From the NCBI GenBank assembly GCA_963749825.1, contig CAVVOI010000015.1, positions 124,001 through 188,000 on the forward strand: a DNA stretch of 64,000 nucleotides. Reading direction: 5' to 3'. The notes under the pieces were generated by a model. The model worked only from the letters and a program-made list of their open reading frames with translations, did not search any database and was not told where the DNA came from. Position 1 is the first letter of the stretch, and every line of letters starts with the position of its first letter. The DNA is from UBA11865 sp963749825. GTDB lineage: Bacteria; Chloroflexota; Anaerolineae; Promineifilales; Promineifilaceae. The translations under genes were made by a program, and so were the position numbers. This document shows, piece after piece, positions 38,047 through 46,426 of the stretch.

Positions 38047-39039
38047 ATGGCTGACCTTAGAATTTTAGATGCTGGGGAAGTCCGGCAAGCATTGCCGATG
38101 AGTCAAGCCATTGCCGGTATGAAAGAAGCCTACCAACATCTCTCGGCCGGCCGGGCGAGAGTCCCTCTTCGTAGCCATATAGATGTTCCAGCCTATGGCG
38201 GCACGACCTTGATCATGCCCGCTTATCTTGAAGAAACGGGCGATCTGGCCGTAAAAATCGTCAGTGTATTTCCCGGAAATGTAAAACAGCAAGAGCCGGC
38301 TATTAATGCGCTGGTATTGGTACTGGACGACGTTACCGGCCGGCCGGTTGCCCTCCTGGAAGGCAGCGCCTTGACTGCTATCCGTACGGGGGCTGCTTCC
38401 GGCGCAGCAACTGATGTCCTGGCCCGAAGGGATGCTCGGATTGCGGCCATCTTTGGCAGCGGGGTTCAGGCCCGGACACAGTTGGAAGCTATATGTACCG
38501 TGAGAGCTATCCAGTCAGTTCGGGTGTATAGTCTTGACCGGGATCAAGGCAAACAATTCGCCGCATCCATGGCCGGTTACGGACCGGTTCCGGATGAGAT
38601 CGAGGTCGTGGATAGCCCTACTGCGGCGGTGGCCGGCGCTGATATCATTTGCACGGCGACTACTTCGACAACCCCAGTATTCGACGGCCGGGATCTTGAG
38701 CCCGGTGCTCACGTCAACGCTATCGGCGCCTTCAAGCCAGACATGCAAGAAGTCGATGCGGAAACGATTATCCGATCGCTAGTGGTTGTCGATTCCGTCG
38801 AAGCCGTGATGGAAGAAGCGGGCGACTTACTTGTTCCGCTGGCGGCCGGTCAAATAAGTGATGACCATATTTACGCAGAATTGGGTCAAATCCTCAATGG
38901 TGATAAGCCGGGCAGGATACAATCAAAGCAAATTACCTACTTTAAATCGGTTGGCATAGCCATTCAGGATGCCATTGCCGGCCGGATCGCGTTGCAAAAC
39001 GCAGTAGCCCAGAATCTGGGTTCGCTCATCTCCCTTTAG
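38047..39039 (+). CDS. Ornithine cyclodeaminase / mu-crystallin family dehydrogenase
   Basis: The 330-residue NAD(P)-binding protein has an N-terminal substrate domain (VPLRSHIDVP, GGTTLIMPAYLEETGDLAVKIVSVFPGN) and LEGSALTAIRTGAASGAATDVLAR. A Rossmann segment IAAIFGSGVQARTQLEAI and ICTATTSTTPVFDG follow. The family includes ornithine cyclodeaminase, alanine dehydrogenase and ketimine reductases, so the substrate is undecided. It lies 72 nt after livF on the same strand, so it may use the amino acid imported by the Liv system. Confidence 0.9.
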   Translation: MADLRILDAGEVRQALPMSQAIAGMKEAYQHLSAGRARVPLRSHIDVPAYGGTTLIMPAYLEETGDLAVKIVSVFPGNVKQQEPAINALVLVLDDVTGRPVALLEGSALTAIRTGAASGAATDVLARRDARIAAIFGSGVQARTQLEAICTVRAIQSVRVYSLDRDQGKQFAASMAGYGPVPDEIEVVDSPTAAVAGADIICTATTSTTPVFDGRDLEPGAHVNAIGAFKPDMQEVDAETIIRSLVVVDSVEAVMEEAGDLLVPLAAGQISDDHIYAELGQILNGDKPGRIQSKQITYFKSVGIAIQDAIAGRIALQNAVAQNLGSLISL

Positions 39040-39157
39040 TTTTTCCTCGTACACGCCTATAGAAAACAAGTGCAGACGACCTTATTGTCCAACGGTTAAC
39101 GAATGGTACATGACATCAGGGTGGCTTCGTTGCTTCGTTACGCCAGGATTAGCGTGT

Positions 39158-39185
39158 TTGCCGGGTTTTACCACCTTGTTATACT
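39158..39185 (+). promoter_or_regulatory. Promoter for the fused solute-binding lipoprotein
   Basis: TTGCCG (39158-39163) and TATACT (39180-39185) are spaced 16 nt, about 34 nt upstream of the ATG. Confidence 0.45.
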
Positions 39186-39218
39186 CAATCGGACTACGAT
39201 TAGAGTTGGACTGCCTGA

Positions 39219-41621
39219 ATGATAAATTCAAAAAGAGGGTATTGGCTGCTTCTCCTACTAATGCTCGTTGTCAGCCTACTGGGTTGCCAACAAGATGATG
39301 GGGAAGAATCTGCCACCATAATTAGCCCGACACCGACCGATATTACAGATTTAGCCGAGTTAGAGGAAGAAGCGCCAGACACGCCCGGGGATATATCCTT
39401 CATAACGGTGGCCACAGATGCCCCCTCCCGGTTTCAAGACTTCGAGGATATCGACGAATTTGGCAATGTGGTTGGTTTTGACCCCGATGTTTTGGCCGAA
39501 TTGGCTGCCGAGGCCGGCTTTGAATACGAATTCGTGGTAACCAGCTTTAATGGGCTGTTGGCTAGCGTGATCAACGACGAATTTGATATTGCCATGTCAG
39601 CCCTTATCGTCCCGGATCAGCCGTTAGAGGGGCTAGTTTATACAGAGCCATACCTGGAGGTAGGCCAGGTATTGGTGGTACGGGCAAACGACACCGAACT
39701 CGAAAGCTACCGGGATATCAGCATCGGAGTTCCTATCGGCGTGCAGCAGTTTAGTAGTGGCGAACAGGCTGCACGTACCATCGTCGGTTTGAGCGAAGCG
39801 GATCTGCAACTTTACGATAGCACGCCGCAAGCTCTGCAAGCACTCATTAATCTTGAGGTAGAGGGGGTTATCCTAGACAACGATGATGCTGAATCATACA
39901 CGGGGACCTACCCGCAGCAAATGAAAATTGCTGGAGGTTCGGGAAAAGAGGCCTGGATAACACAAAAAAGCTACGGCATCGCCCTTCAAGAACATGACGA
40001 AGCCCTGCTTCAACTATTGAATGAAGCCATTAGCAAAATTCGGGAAAACGGTACCCTCGAGAGCCTGGCCAATACCTGGATCGTTCCAAATGTGGCGATT
40101 GATGCTGGCGAATCTCTAATAGGTACGCCTGATGATGAACTTGTCTTGGGCATCGCAGGCCAACTGGAAAACTTGGATCCGGCCGCCAGAAATCCAGATC
40201 TGGTCAACTGGGAGGTCGCCCGCAATACGATGTCCGGTTTGCTCATGACCAATTCACAAAATCAACTGGTACCGGTTTTAGCCGAGGATTTTCCGTTAAT
40301 CTCTGAGGATAAAAGGGAATACACATTTCGCCTACGACCGGACCTCGCTTTTCCTGATGGCAGCGAGCTGACGGCCGATGATGTAAGGTTCTCCATTAGT
40401 AGGGCCGCCGGATTAGGAAACTTTCAGGTTAATCGTTATCTCAAGGACGATAATCAAGATAACTTTGCCGATGCCGATGCCGTGCAGGTAATCGATCCAC
40501 AGACCGTCAAGTTTGTATTGAAGGCGCCAACGGCCTACTTCCCGAGTGTCTTAGCAACACCACCGTTTTACATCGTTAGCCAGGAATGTTATGCAAACAA
40601 TCCGGATCCCGTGAATGCTTGTGGCGGCATCGGGTTATATCATGTGGTCGAATGGGAACCGGGCAATCAGATGCGTTTGGCAGCCAACCCCCAATGGCCT
40701 GGCGAAGCTCCAGAATTCAGCAACATCCAGCTACGCTTCTACGAAAGCTCCGATCACATGCGCCGTTCTCTCGAGAATGATGCACTAGACCTCGCTTGGA
40801 CAGGGCTGGCGCCGGGCGATCTCCAGCAATTGGCTTCAGATTCATCATTTAGATACTGGGAGGGTCCATCCTCTTTCAAGAGCTATCTGGTCTTCGAACA
40901 GAGTGAAGCGCCTTGGAGTAATGCCCGGCTTCGAGAAGCGATAGCCTTGGCCATTGATCGCGAAGCTTTAGCCTCTGGGGTGTTCAGTGACACGCGCAAG
41001 CCTCTGTATAGCCCTGTACCAACTGATACCCCCGGTCACGTGGCAACGGAGCCAGCGCGCGATCTGGAAACGGCCCGAACGATATTGACCGCTTCCGGTT
41101 ACAGTCCGGGCAATAAGTTGGAGATGACCATCTGGTTCGTTAATGACGGACGGTACACGGACCTTGAAGAACCATATGCTACTTTGCTGAAGGAGCAATT
41201 AGAGGAAACTGACTTAATCCAGGTTACCTTGCAGGGAGCCCCCTGGCAAGTCTTCCGACCGGAGAGCCTCAATTGCACTTATCCGGCCTATTTACTCGGT
41301 TGGCCCTCAATCACCCAACCTGCCAGTTACCTGGATGCCATGAGCTGGATCGAATATTTCATTACTAATACAGATAATGTTTGCTCAAATTTCGAGAGCC
41401 AGGCGATGGATGATCTTTATATAGAAGCCATGGAAGAGAGTGACGAAAACAAGCGGTTCGAACTTTATGGTCAAATCCAGGAACTTTGGGCCAAGGAATT
41501 TCCTACGCTCGATCTTACCCAGGAACCACGTAAAGCAATTTCTCTTACCAATGTGGAAGGAGTAACCATCGACGCGATGGGCTTGCTTCATTATGAAAGG
41601 CTGACCAAGTCTGGGGAATGA
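39219..41621 (+). CDS. Two-module solute-binding lipoprotein: SBP family 3 fused to SBP family 5
   Basis: The 800-residue lipoprotein (lipobox SLLGC, Cys23) contains two complete binding-protein modules. Residues about 60-288 form a family 3 (amino-acid type) module: ISFITVATDAPSRFQDF, VVGFDPDVLAELAAEAGFEYEF, FDIAMSALIVPDQ, YGIALQEHDEALLQLLNEA. Residues about 305-795 form a family 5 (oligopeptide/DppA-OppA type) module: LDPAARNPDLVNWEVARNTMSGLL, YTFRLRPDLAFPDGSELTADDVRFSI, NARLREAIALAIDREAL. No permease or ATPase is adjacent. It may deliver substrate to a transporter elsewhere or act as a sensor. The frame is continuous across the junction. Confidence 0.88.
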   Translation: MINSKRGYWLLLLLMLVVSLLGCQQDDGEESATIISPTPTDITDLAELEEEAPDTPGDISFITVATDAPSRFQDFEDIDEFGNVVGFDPDVLAELAAEAGFEYEFVVTSFNGLLASVINDEFDIAMSALIVPDQPLEGLVYTEPYLEVGQVLVVRANDTELESYRDISIGVPIGVQQFSSGEQAARTIVGLSEADLQLYDSTPQALQALINLEVEGVILDNDDAESYTGTYPQQMKIAGGSGKEAWITQKSYGIALQEHDEALLQLLNEAISKIRENGTLESLANTWIVPNVAIDAGESLIGTPDDELVLGIAGQLENLDPAARNPDLVNWEVARNTMSGLLMTNSQNQLVPVLAEDFPLISEDKREYTFRLRPDLAFPDGSELTADDVRFSISRAAGLGNFQVNRYLKDDNQDNFADADAVQVIDPQTVKFVLKAPTAYFPSVLATPPFYIVSQECYANNPDPVNACGGIGLYHVVEWEPGNQMRLAANPQWPGEAPEFSNIQLRFYESSDHMRRSLENDALDLAWTGLAPGDLQQLASDSSFRYWEGPSSFKSYLVFEQSEAPWSNARLREAIALAIDREALASGVFSDTRKPLYSPVPTDTPGHVATEPARDLETARTILTASGYSPGNKLEMTIWFVNDGRYTDLEEPYATLLKEQLEETDLIQVTLQGAPWQVFRPESLNCTYPAYLLGWPSITQPASYLDAMSWIEYFITNTDNVCSNFESQAMDDLYIEAMEESDENKRFELYGQIQELWAKEFPTLDLTQEPRKAISLTNVEGVTIDAMGLLHYERLTKSGE

Positions 41622-41714
41622 TTTCTGGGGAAAGATCAAAAAATATTGATCAACTAACAAAGGGAGTTGTTTCTTTATCGGCCGGTTTACGGGTCGAATG
41701 GTCGCAGACCGGAC

Positions 41715-42386
41715 TCAGGGATCTTGTTCCCGTTTTCTTTTAGACCGGGGACCCACTATCCGTTCATCTCCAGCCAGAAGGCGCTTGATATTGGGCCGCA
41801 AGGACCAGGCGATGATTCCTGCAGCGGCGATTCCGCCGACGATATAGGCTAACGTACTATCGTAAGGTTCTACCCCGGCCAAGTAAAGAACTACGAAGGC
41901 TATTGGGATAGCGGCAGACATAGCCATAGATGCGATAGAAGCAATGCCGATGGTGAGCAGTACACCCAGTACGACTACTATTGCAACGGGCACGATTGGA
42001 AACCATATGGCGCCTGCCCAGCCCACGTTTGGCCCGGTTCCAGCTCCACCGGTAAAACCCAGAAATACCGACCAATTGTGACCGATCACGCTCATGATGC
42101 CGCTGATGGCTTCCGCCCAGGGAAGCCAATCTGCGGGCAATTGATCGGCAAACAGGGCTTGCACAAGCCAAACAGCCACGGCCGCCTTTAGAACGTCGAA
42201 TACAGAGGTCAGGATGCCAACAGCGGCGCCGCCGGCCCGAAATGAATTGGTACCCCCCGTCCGCCCACTTCCAAAATCTCTTAGATCAATGCCTTTTGTG
42301 ACCTTGACCAATATAAACCCAAATGGAATAGCTCCAAGAAGGTAACCAATCAAGGCTGACAAAAGCAGATAAAAAATTGACGTCAT
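41715..42386 (-). CDS. plsY: Acyl-phosphate:glycerol-3-phosphate acyltransferase PlsY
   Basis: The integral membrane acyltransferase uses acyl-phosphate from PlsX to make lysophosphatidic acid. The 223-residue protein starts YLLLSALIGYLLGAIPFGFILVKV and has the first motif DLRDFGSGRTGGTNSFRAGG. The glycine-rich third motif reads GFTGGAGTGPNVG, where most PlsY have a HGGKGVAT-like sequence. This variation is seen within the broad family. At least five transmembrane helices are present and the C-terminus is basic. The start lies near 42386. Confidence 0.88.
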   Translation of the reverse strand: MTSIFYLLLSALIGYLLGAIPFGFILVKVTKGIDLRDFGSGRTGGTNSFRAGGAAVGILTSVFDVLKAAVAVWLVQALFADQLPADWLPWAEAISGIMSVIGHNWSVFLGFTGGAGTGPNVGWAGAIWFPIVPVAIVVVLGVLLTIGIASIASMAMSAAIPIAFVVLYLAGVEPYDSTLAYIVGGIAAAGIIAWSLRPNIKRLLAGDERIVGPRSKRKREQDP

Positions 42387-42566
42387 CCTTTCCCTTAGAA
42401 CGAATTAAAATTATAGCCTCATGGCTGGCGCGCTGCATCTTTATTAACCCATAAAAGCGAATCAAGTTACGGACTATGATGATCCAATTTGTCATCCTTG
42501 GTTAAAGTGCAATTGCGCGAATCTTTTTAGACTGACGCGAAAACCCTTGAACATTGTCGCCTAGAA

Positions 42567-42616
42567 ATAAACCGCCGCTAACAAATATCATTCCCGAGGA
42601 ATCAATGGTGGTTTAC
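42567..42616. repeat. Palindromic repeat, family 2, copy 2
   Basis: TAAACCGCC...GGTGGTTTA ends with a perfect inner palindrome ATTCC-CGA-GGAAT. It aligns with 8317-8367. It directly abuts the stop codon of the JAMM peptidase gene. Confidence 0.7.
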
Positions 42617-43015
42617 TCAAGTTACGCGATAAGGTATTTCCTTAACCCGGCCGTCCACGATGGTGAAGGCTCGAAAAGAGGGTTGCTGCTTGTCGACCAG
42701 GGAAATGATCACGTAGGCCGAATCCGGATAGGCGGCCTGGGCAATATCCGACAGGGAGGGTATTGCTGGTCCATGCGGATGAGAATGATAGATGGCCAAC
42801 ATCTCTAAGCCACGCTCCTCTAAATCTAGCATGGCCTCTAATTGTTGGGTTGGATCCATGTAATATGCATGAGGGCTATTCAGCACGTTTTCCACGGGGT
42901 AAAGGCGGCTGACTTTGCCATCGTTGCCGGCCATGAAACCACAGGCCTCAATCGGATAGGCCTCAAGCATGGCCACTAATACCGTACGCTGATCTTCTTT
43001 GCTGATCTGTATCAT
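42617..43015 (-). CDS. JAMM/MPN+ (M67 family) metallopeptidase
   Basis: The 132-residue protein has the JAMM zinc motif HSHPHGPAIPSLSDI (about 72-86, H-x-H-x10-D) and an upstream catalytic Glu in PIEACGFMAG. Bacterial M67 proteins such as Mec+ remove C-terminal residues from ubiquitin-like sulfur carriers or act on other isopeptides. No sulfur-carrier gene is adjacent, so its substrate is not known. A family 2 repeat follows the stop. Confidence 0.9.
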   Translation of the reverse strand: MIQISKEDQRTVLVAMLEAYPIEACGFMAGNDGKVSRLYPVENVLNSPHAYYMDPTQQLEAMLDLEERGLEMLAIYHSHPHGPAIPSLSDIAQAAYPDSAYVIISLVDKQQPSFRAFTIVDGRVKEIPYRVT

Positions 43016-43063
43016 GCGAGAAAACGGACGATATTTTCCTAAATTCTTGCCAAAAAGAGTTGA

Positions 43064-44503
43064 TCAGCCTTGTATGCCGCCCTCGGTCAGAGAGCGGACG
43101 TTTAGAAGCCGATCGGCTTCGCCGGCCGTCAAGTAACCTTTTTCGACTACCACCTCTCGCACCGTCCGGTTTGTATTCATGGCTTCTTTGGCGACCTCGG
43201 CGCCTTTTTGATAGCCAATGACCGGATTCAGAGCGGTAACCAATATAGCGTTCTTGGCCAGCCAACCTTGGGCTTTTTCACCGTTTGCCTGGATGCCAAG
43301 TACGCACTTTTGTGTGAAGGCATTGACAGCATTAATGACGATATCCATGCTTTGGAAGAGGTTGTAGGCGATGATCGGCATCATCACGTTTAGCTCGAGT
43401 TGCCCGGCCTGTCCAGCCATTAGGACGGTCATATCGTTGCCCATTACCTGGTACATAGCCATATTTAGCATTTCAGCCAGAACGGGATTCACTTTTCCGG
43501 GCATGATAGAGGAACCTGGCTGTACGGCCGGTAACCTGATTTCGTCAAGCCCAGTGCTAGGGCCAGAAGATAAGAGCCGGAAATCGTTGGCGATCCTCGT
43601 TAAATCTTGGGCCAATGTGCGAATGGCGCCGCTGTAATGAACCATGTCGCCCATACTTTGCATGGATTCAAAAAGATCGCCTGATTCGACTAGGGAAAGG
43701 CCGGTCAACCTTTTAAGCGTTTCCACCATTCGGCCATGATACTTGGGATGGGCGTTCAGTCCTGTTCCGGTTGCCGTCCCACCTATTCCGAGCCTTTCTA
43801 GACCGGTTGCAGAAGCGGCGATCTTTTCTCTATTGCGTTGCACAGATCGGGCGTAGGCGCCGAACTCCTGGCCTAAACGCACGGGAACGGCGTCTTGCAA
43901 ATGCGTGCGCCCGCTTTTGACGATGTCATCGAACTCGGCCGCTTTTAGACTAAGAGCAGCGGCCAATGAGTCTAGGGTAGCCAATAGTTCTTCCAATCGC
44001 CACAGACAACCTAGACGGATAGCTGTGGGAATGGTGTCATTGGTAGATTGGGCCATATTGACATGGTCGTTGGGGTGGATAGGTTTCTGCGAATCAGATA
44101 GCCCGTAGCCTATAATTTCATTGCCTCTATTGGCGATGACTTCGTTCACATTCATATTGTGACTAGTGCCCGCGCCGGCCTGGATGGGATCGACTACAAA
44201 TTGATCGGCCCACTTGTCGTTGATCACCTCATCTGCCGCTTCCATGATGGCCTGGGCGATTATTTCGCCGGAAATTGACCGTCCATCGTCATTAACCTGC
44301 ACTTCCTGGAATAAACCCAGCGAAAAATTCACTTCAGCCGCCGCTCGTTTTATCACAGCCATGCCCCAAATAAATGCCCGGTATTGGACTAGTCCTGAAA
44401 TTGGGAAATTCTGGATGGCTCTCTGCGTTTGCGGGCCCCAATAAGCAGACGCTGGCACCTTTATTTCCCCAAGTGAGTCTCTTTCGATTCGGTATTCACT
44501 CAT
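43064..44503 (-). CDS. Class II fumarase / aspartase superfamily lyase
   Basis: The 479-residue protein has all three conserved superfamily regions: SGRTHLQDAVPVRLGQEF, IGGTATGTGLNAHPKYH and the signature GSSIMPGKVNP. The HNMNVNEVIANRG and HPNDHVNMAQSTNDTIPTA segments are shared by FumC and AspA. HPNDHVN followed by QSTND is closer to aspartase, whereas other parts resemble fumarase, so I do not choose between fumarate hydratase and aspartate ammonia-lyase. Ferredoxin and Sod genes lie upstream on the same strand but behind a terminator. Confidence 0.9.
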   Translation of the reverse strand: MSEYRIERDSLGEIKVPASAYWGPQTQRAIQNFPISGLVQYRAFIWGMAVIKRAAAEVNFSLGLFQEVQVNDDGRSISGEIIAQAIMEAADEVINDKWADQFVVDPIQAGAGTSHNMNVNEVIANRGNEIIGYGLSDSQKPIHPNDHVNMAQSTNDTIPTAIRLGCLWRLEELLATLDSLAAALSLKAAEFDDIVKSGRTHLQDAVPVRLGQEFGAYARSVQRNREKIAASATGLERLGIGGTATGTGLNAHPKYHGRMVETLKRLTGLSLVESGDLFESMQSMGDMVHYSGAIRTLAQDLTRIANDFRLLSSGPSTGLDEIRLPAVQPGSSIMPGKVNPVLAEMLNMAMYQVMGNDMTVLMAGQAGQLELNVMMPIIAYNLFQSMDIVINAVNAFTQKCVLGIQANGEKAQGWLAKNAILVTALNPVIGYQKGAEVAKEAMNTNRTVREVVVEKGYLTAGEADRLLNVRSLTEGGIQG

Positions 44504-44530
44504 TGGTTTTCCTGTTCTGTAGCGTTGTGC

Positions 44531-44588
44531 AAAAAAAACCGAATTGGTCAGTGATACTTAAGCCAAGTACCGATTTGACCAATTCGGT
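44531..44588 (-). terminator. Rho-independent terminator after the ferredoxin gene
   Basis: A perfect 13-bp inverted repeat (TGACCAATTCGGT at 44576-44588 with ACCGAATTGGTCA at 44538-44550) has a 25-nt loop. On the minus strand it is followed by eight T residues (44538-44531). Confidence 0.8.
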
Positions 44589-44653
44589 CATAACAAGGGA
44601 ATTGCCACCCTTGAGAATGTTCAGGTAGTCCTGAAATTTGTGAGAGATTGAGC

Positions 44654-45064
44654 TTACATGTCGAGGGCGTCGTACCCTGGACCGGCCGTGAAGAATTCGT
44701 AATTAGGCGCAATATCTTCGGTCAGGTCAAGAACCTCACCACCGGCCAATTCTTTGGCGTTAAGTAATTTGACCGGATGGCCGTCAACTTCACCTTCGAA
44801 AGGTTGGCCATCAGGCAGCAACTCTTTCGTATTGGTGATCCATTGACCTGGGCGAATCTCAAGATCGAAAGGCACTTCCTCTTCAGGGAAGATGGCTTCA
44901 TATGGGCATTCGGGGACGCAGGCGCCGCAGTCTATGCAAGTATCTGGGTCGATATACAGCCAGGGCCATTCTTCCTCTGGTAAACCGAGAATCATGCATT
45001 CTACGGGACACACGTCGATACAAGCTGTGTCGCGTAAACAGAGTCTGGTAACAATGTGGGTCAT
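44654..45064 (-). CDS. Ferredoxin with two [4Fe-4S]-type cysteine clusters
   Basis: The 136-residue protein carries two cluster-binding motifs: CLRDTACIDVCPVECM (about 9-24) and CIDCGACVPECP (about 42-53). The longer spacing in the first motif suggests a 7Fe or 8Fe ferredoxin of the Zn/Thermus type. The C-terminal ~75 residues form an extension (WITNTKELLPDGQPF, DLTEDIAPNYEFF). The Shine-Dalgarno AAGGAGA precedes the ATG. It would carry electrons; the partner is unknown. Confidence 0.9.
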   Translation of the reverse strand: MTHIVTRLCLRDTACIDVCPVECMILGLPEEEWPWLYIDPDTCIDCGACVPECPYEAIFPEEEVPFDLEIRPGQWITNTKELLPDGQPFEGEVDGHPVKLLNAKELAGGEVLDLTEDIAPNYEFFTAGPGYDALDM

Positions 45065-45239
45065 GAAGGTTCTCCTTATCTCAAACTTTTGGCAATCACT
45101 ACTTTTTCATCAATGCTTATGATAAAAAAGCCATCAATCACTCAGGCTAATGAAGCTAGATCGATCTTTTCCCAATTATATCAATCTCAGCCACCATTTG
45201 CCTCTTTCTTTCAGCCAAATAGCCTATAACCCAGAAATC

Positions 45240-45851
45240 TCATTTAGCGGCAGCGTAATATTCAGCCACTGCATTCCAATTGACGACATTCCACCAGGCA
45301 GAGATGTAATCAGGACGCCTGTTTTGATAATTTAGATAGTAGGCATGTTCCCATACATCCAGGCCCAAAATCGGTATGCCGCCTTCCATCAAAGGCGTAT
45401 CCTGATTCGCCGTCGACGTGATGGCTAACTGGCCAGATGCGTCAACGTAAAGCCACGCCCAACCGGAACCAAATCGTGTCGCCGCTGACTTAGCGAATGT
45501 TTCTTTGAAGCTATCAAAGCTACCAAAGGTTTCGTCAATAGCGCTGGCAAGATCGCCTGTTGGCGCGCCGCCGGCACCTGGACCCATGATCGTCCAAAAT
45601 AGGCTGTGGTTGGCGTAGCCGCCACCGTTGTTACGAACAGCGGTGCGAATTGACTCCGGCAAACTGTTGAGAGATCCCAATAACTCTTCGACACTCTTTC
45701 CAGCCAGGTCAGGATGCCCATCAAGGGCATTGTTTAGGTTATTGGTGTAGCCGGCATGATGCTTATCATGGTGAATGCTCATGGTACGGGCATCGATGTA
45801 TGGTTCCAATGCATCTTCTGAATAAGGTAGAGGGGGTAATGTAAAAGCCAT
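45240..45851 (-). CDS. sodA: Superoxide dismutase, Mn/Fe type
   Basis: The 203-residue enzyme converts superoxide to O2 and H2O2. Metal ligands are the first His in SIHHDKHHAGYTNNLN (about 27), the His in NHSLFWTIMGPG (about 77), and the Asp and His in DVWEHAYYLNYQ (about 162-166). GAGGAPTG and the NQDTPL segment favour the manganese or cambialistic type, though metal use cannot be fixed by sequence alone. A strong AAAGGAG Shine-Dalgarno lies just before the ATG. The stop codon is UGA. Confidence 0.95.
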   Translation of the reverse strand: MAFTLPPLPYSEDALEPYIDARTMSIHHDKHHAGYTNNLNNALDGHPDLAGKSVEELLGSLNSLPESIRTAVRNNGGGYANHSLFWTIMGPGAGGAPTGDLASAIDETFGSFDSFKETFAKSAATRFGSGWAWLYVDASGQLAITSTANQDTPLMEGGIPILGLDVWEHAYYLNYQNRRPDYISAWWNVVNWNAVAEYYAAAK

Positions 45852-46426
45852 AGGGTCTCCTTTAGGGGTATATAGATAGTAGGAAATCAGCGAAAAACTA
45901 AATTCATTAATCTTCGACGAGGTAACCAGAGTGTCGCATGGTTAGTTAATGGAACGACGGCTATTAACTGGTTGGGTTTACAAATAAGTCGCAACTTGAA
46001 AAAGCTTATTGCTTAAGGACAGAGGTTTAAATCAAGTCATAAAATCCAGCATCATACAATAGATCATGAATGACCAAATTGTGTGACCATTCTAGCTACT
46101 GAAGAGGCCTTTGTCAATAATCGGAATGCCTCCAAAAACAGCCAAAAAAGCAGCTAGATCTCTTCTACTAACAAAAATTATACAGTCAACCAATACATTT
46201 CTAATGTTTCTTACTTAAACTAATGCAGCGAATAAATTATGAGCAGTCTGCGTTTTTAACCTGGCGCCCACGGTCGGCAGAAATATATCGCAGCTAAATA
46301 GGAATATGTAACATTTACCTGGAGTAAATGCTGGAAGATCATTAACCAGGCGAGCTACCAGGATGAACAAAATTTTTACCGCCCCAACGAGTTGGGTGAA
46401 TAATAAAATTAGGAGAATTAAAGAGT
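45852..46426. other. 575-bp divergent region between sod and dnaK
   Basis: AT-rich and non-coding. The inverted repeat CATTTAC-CTGGA-GTAAATG at 46312-46330 lies about 100 nt before dnaK and could be an operator. The CIRCE element (TTAGCACTC-N9-GAGTGCTAA) is not present. I see no tRNA or other RNA gene. Confidence 0.45.
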
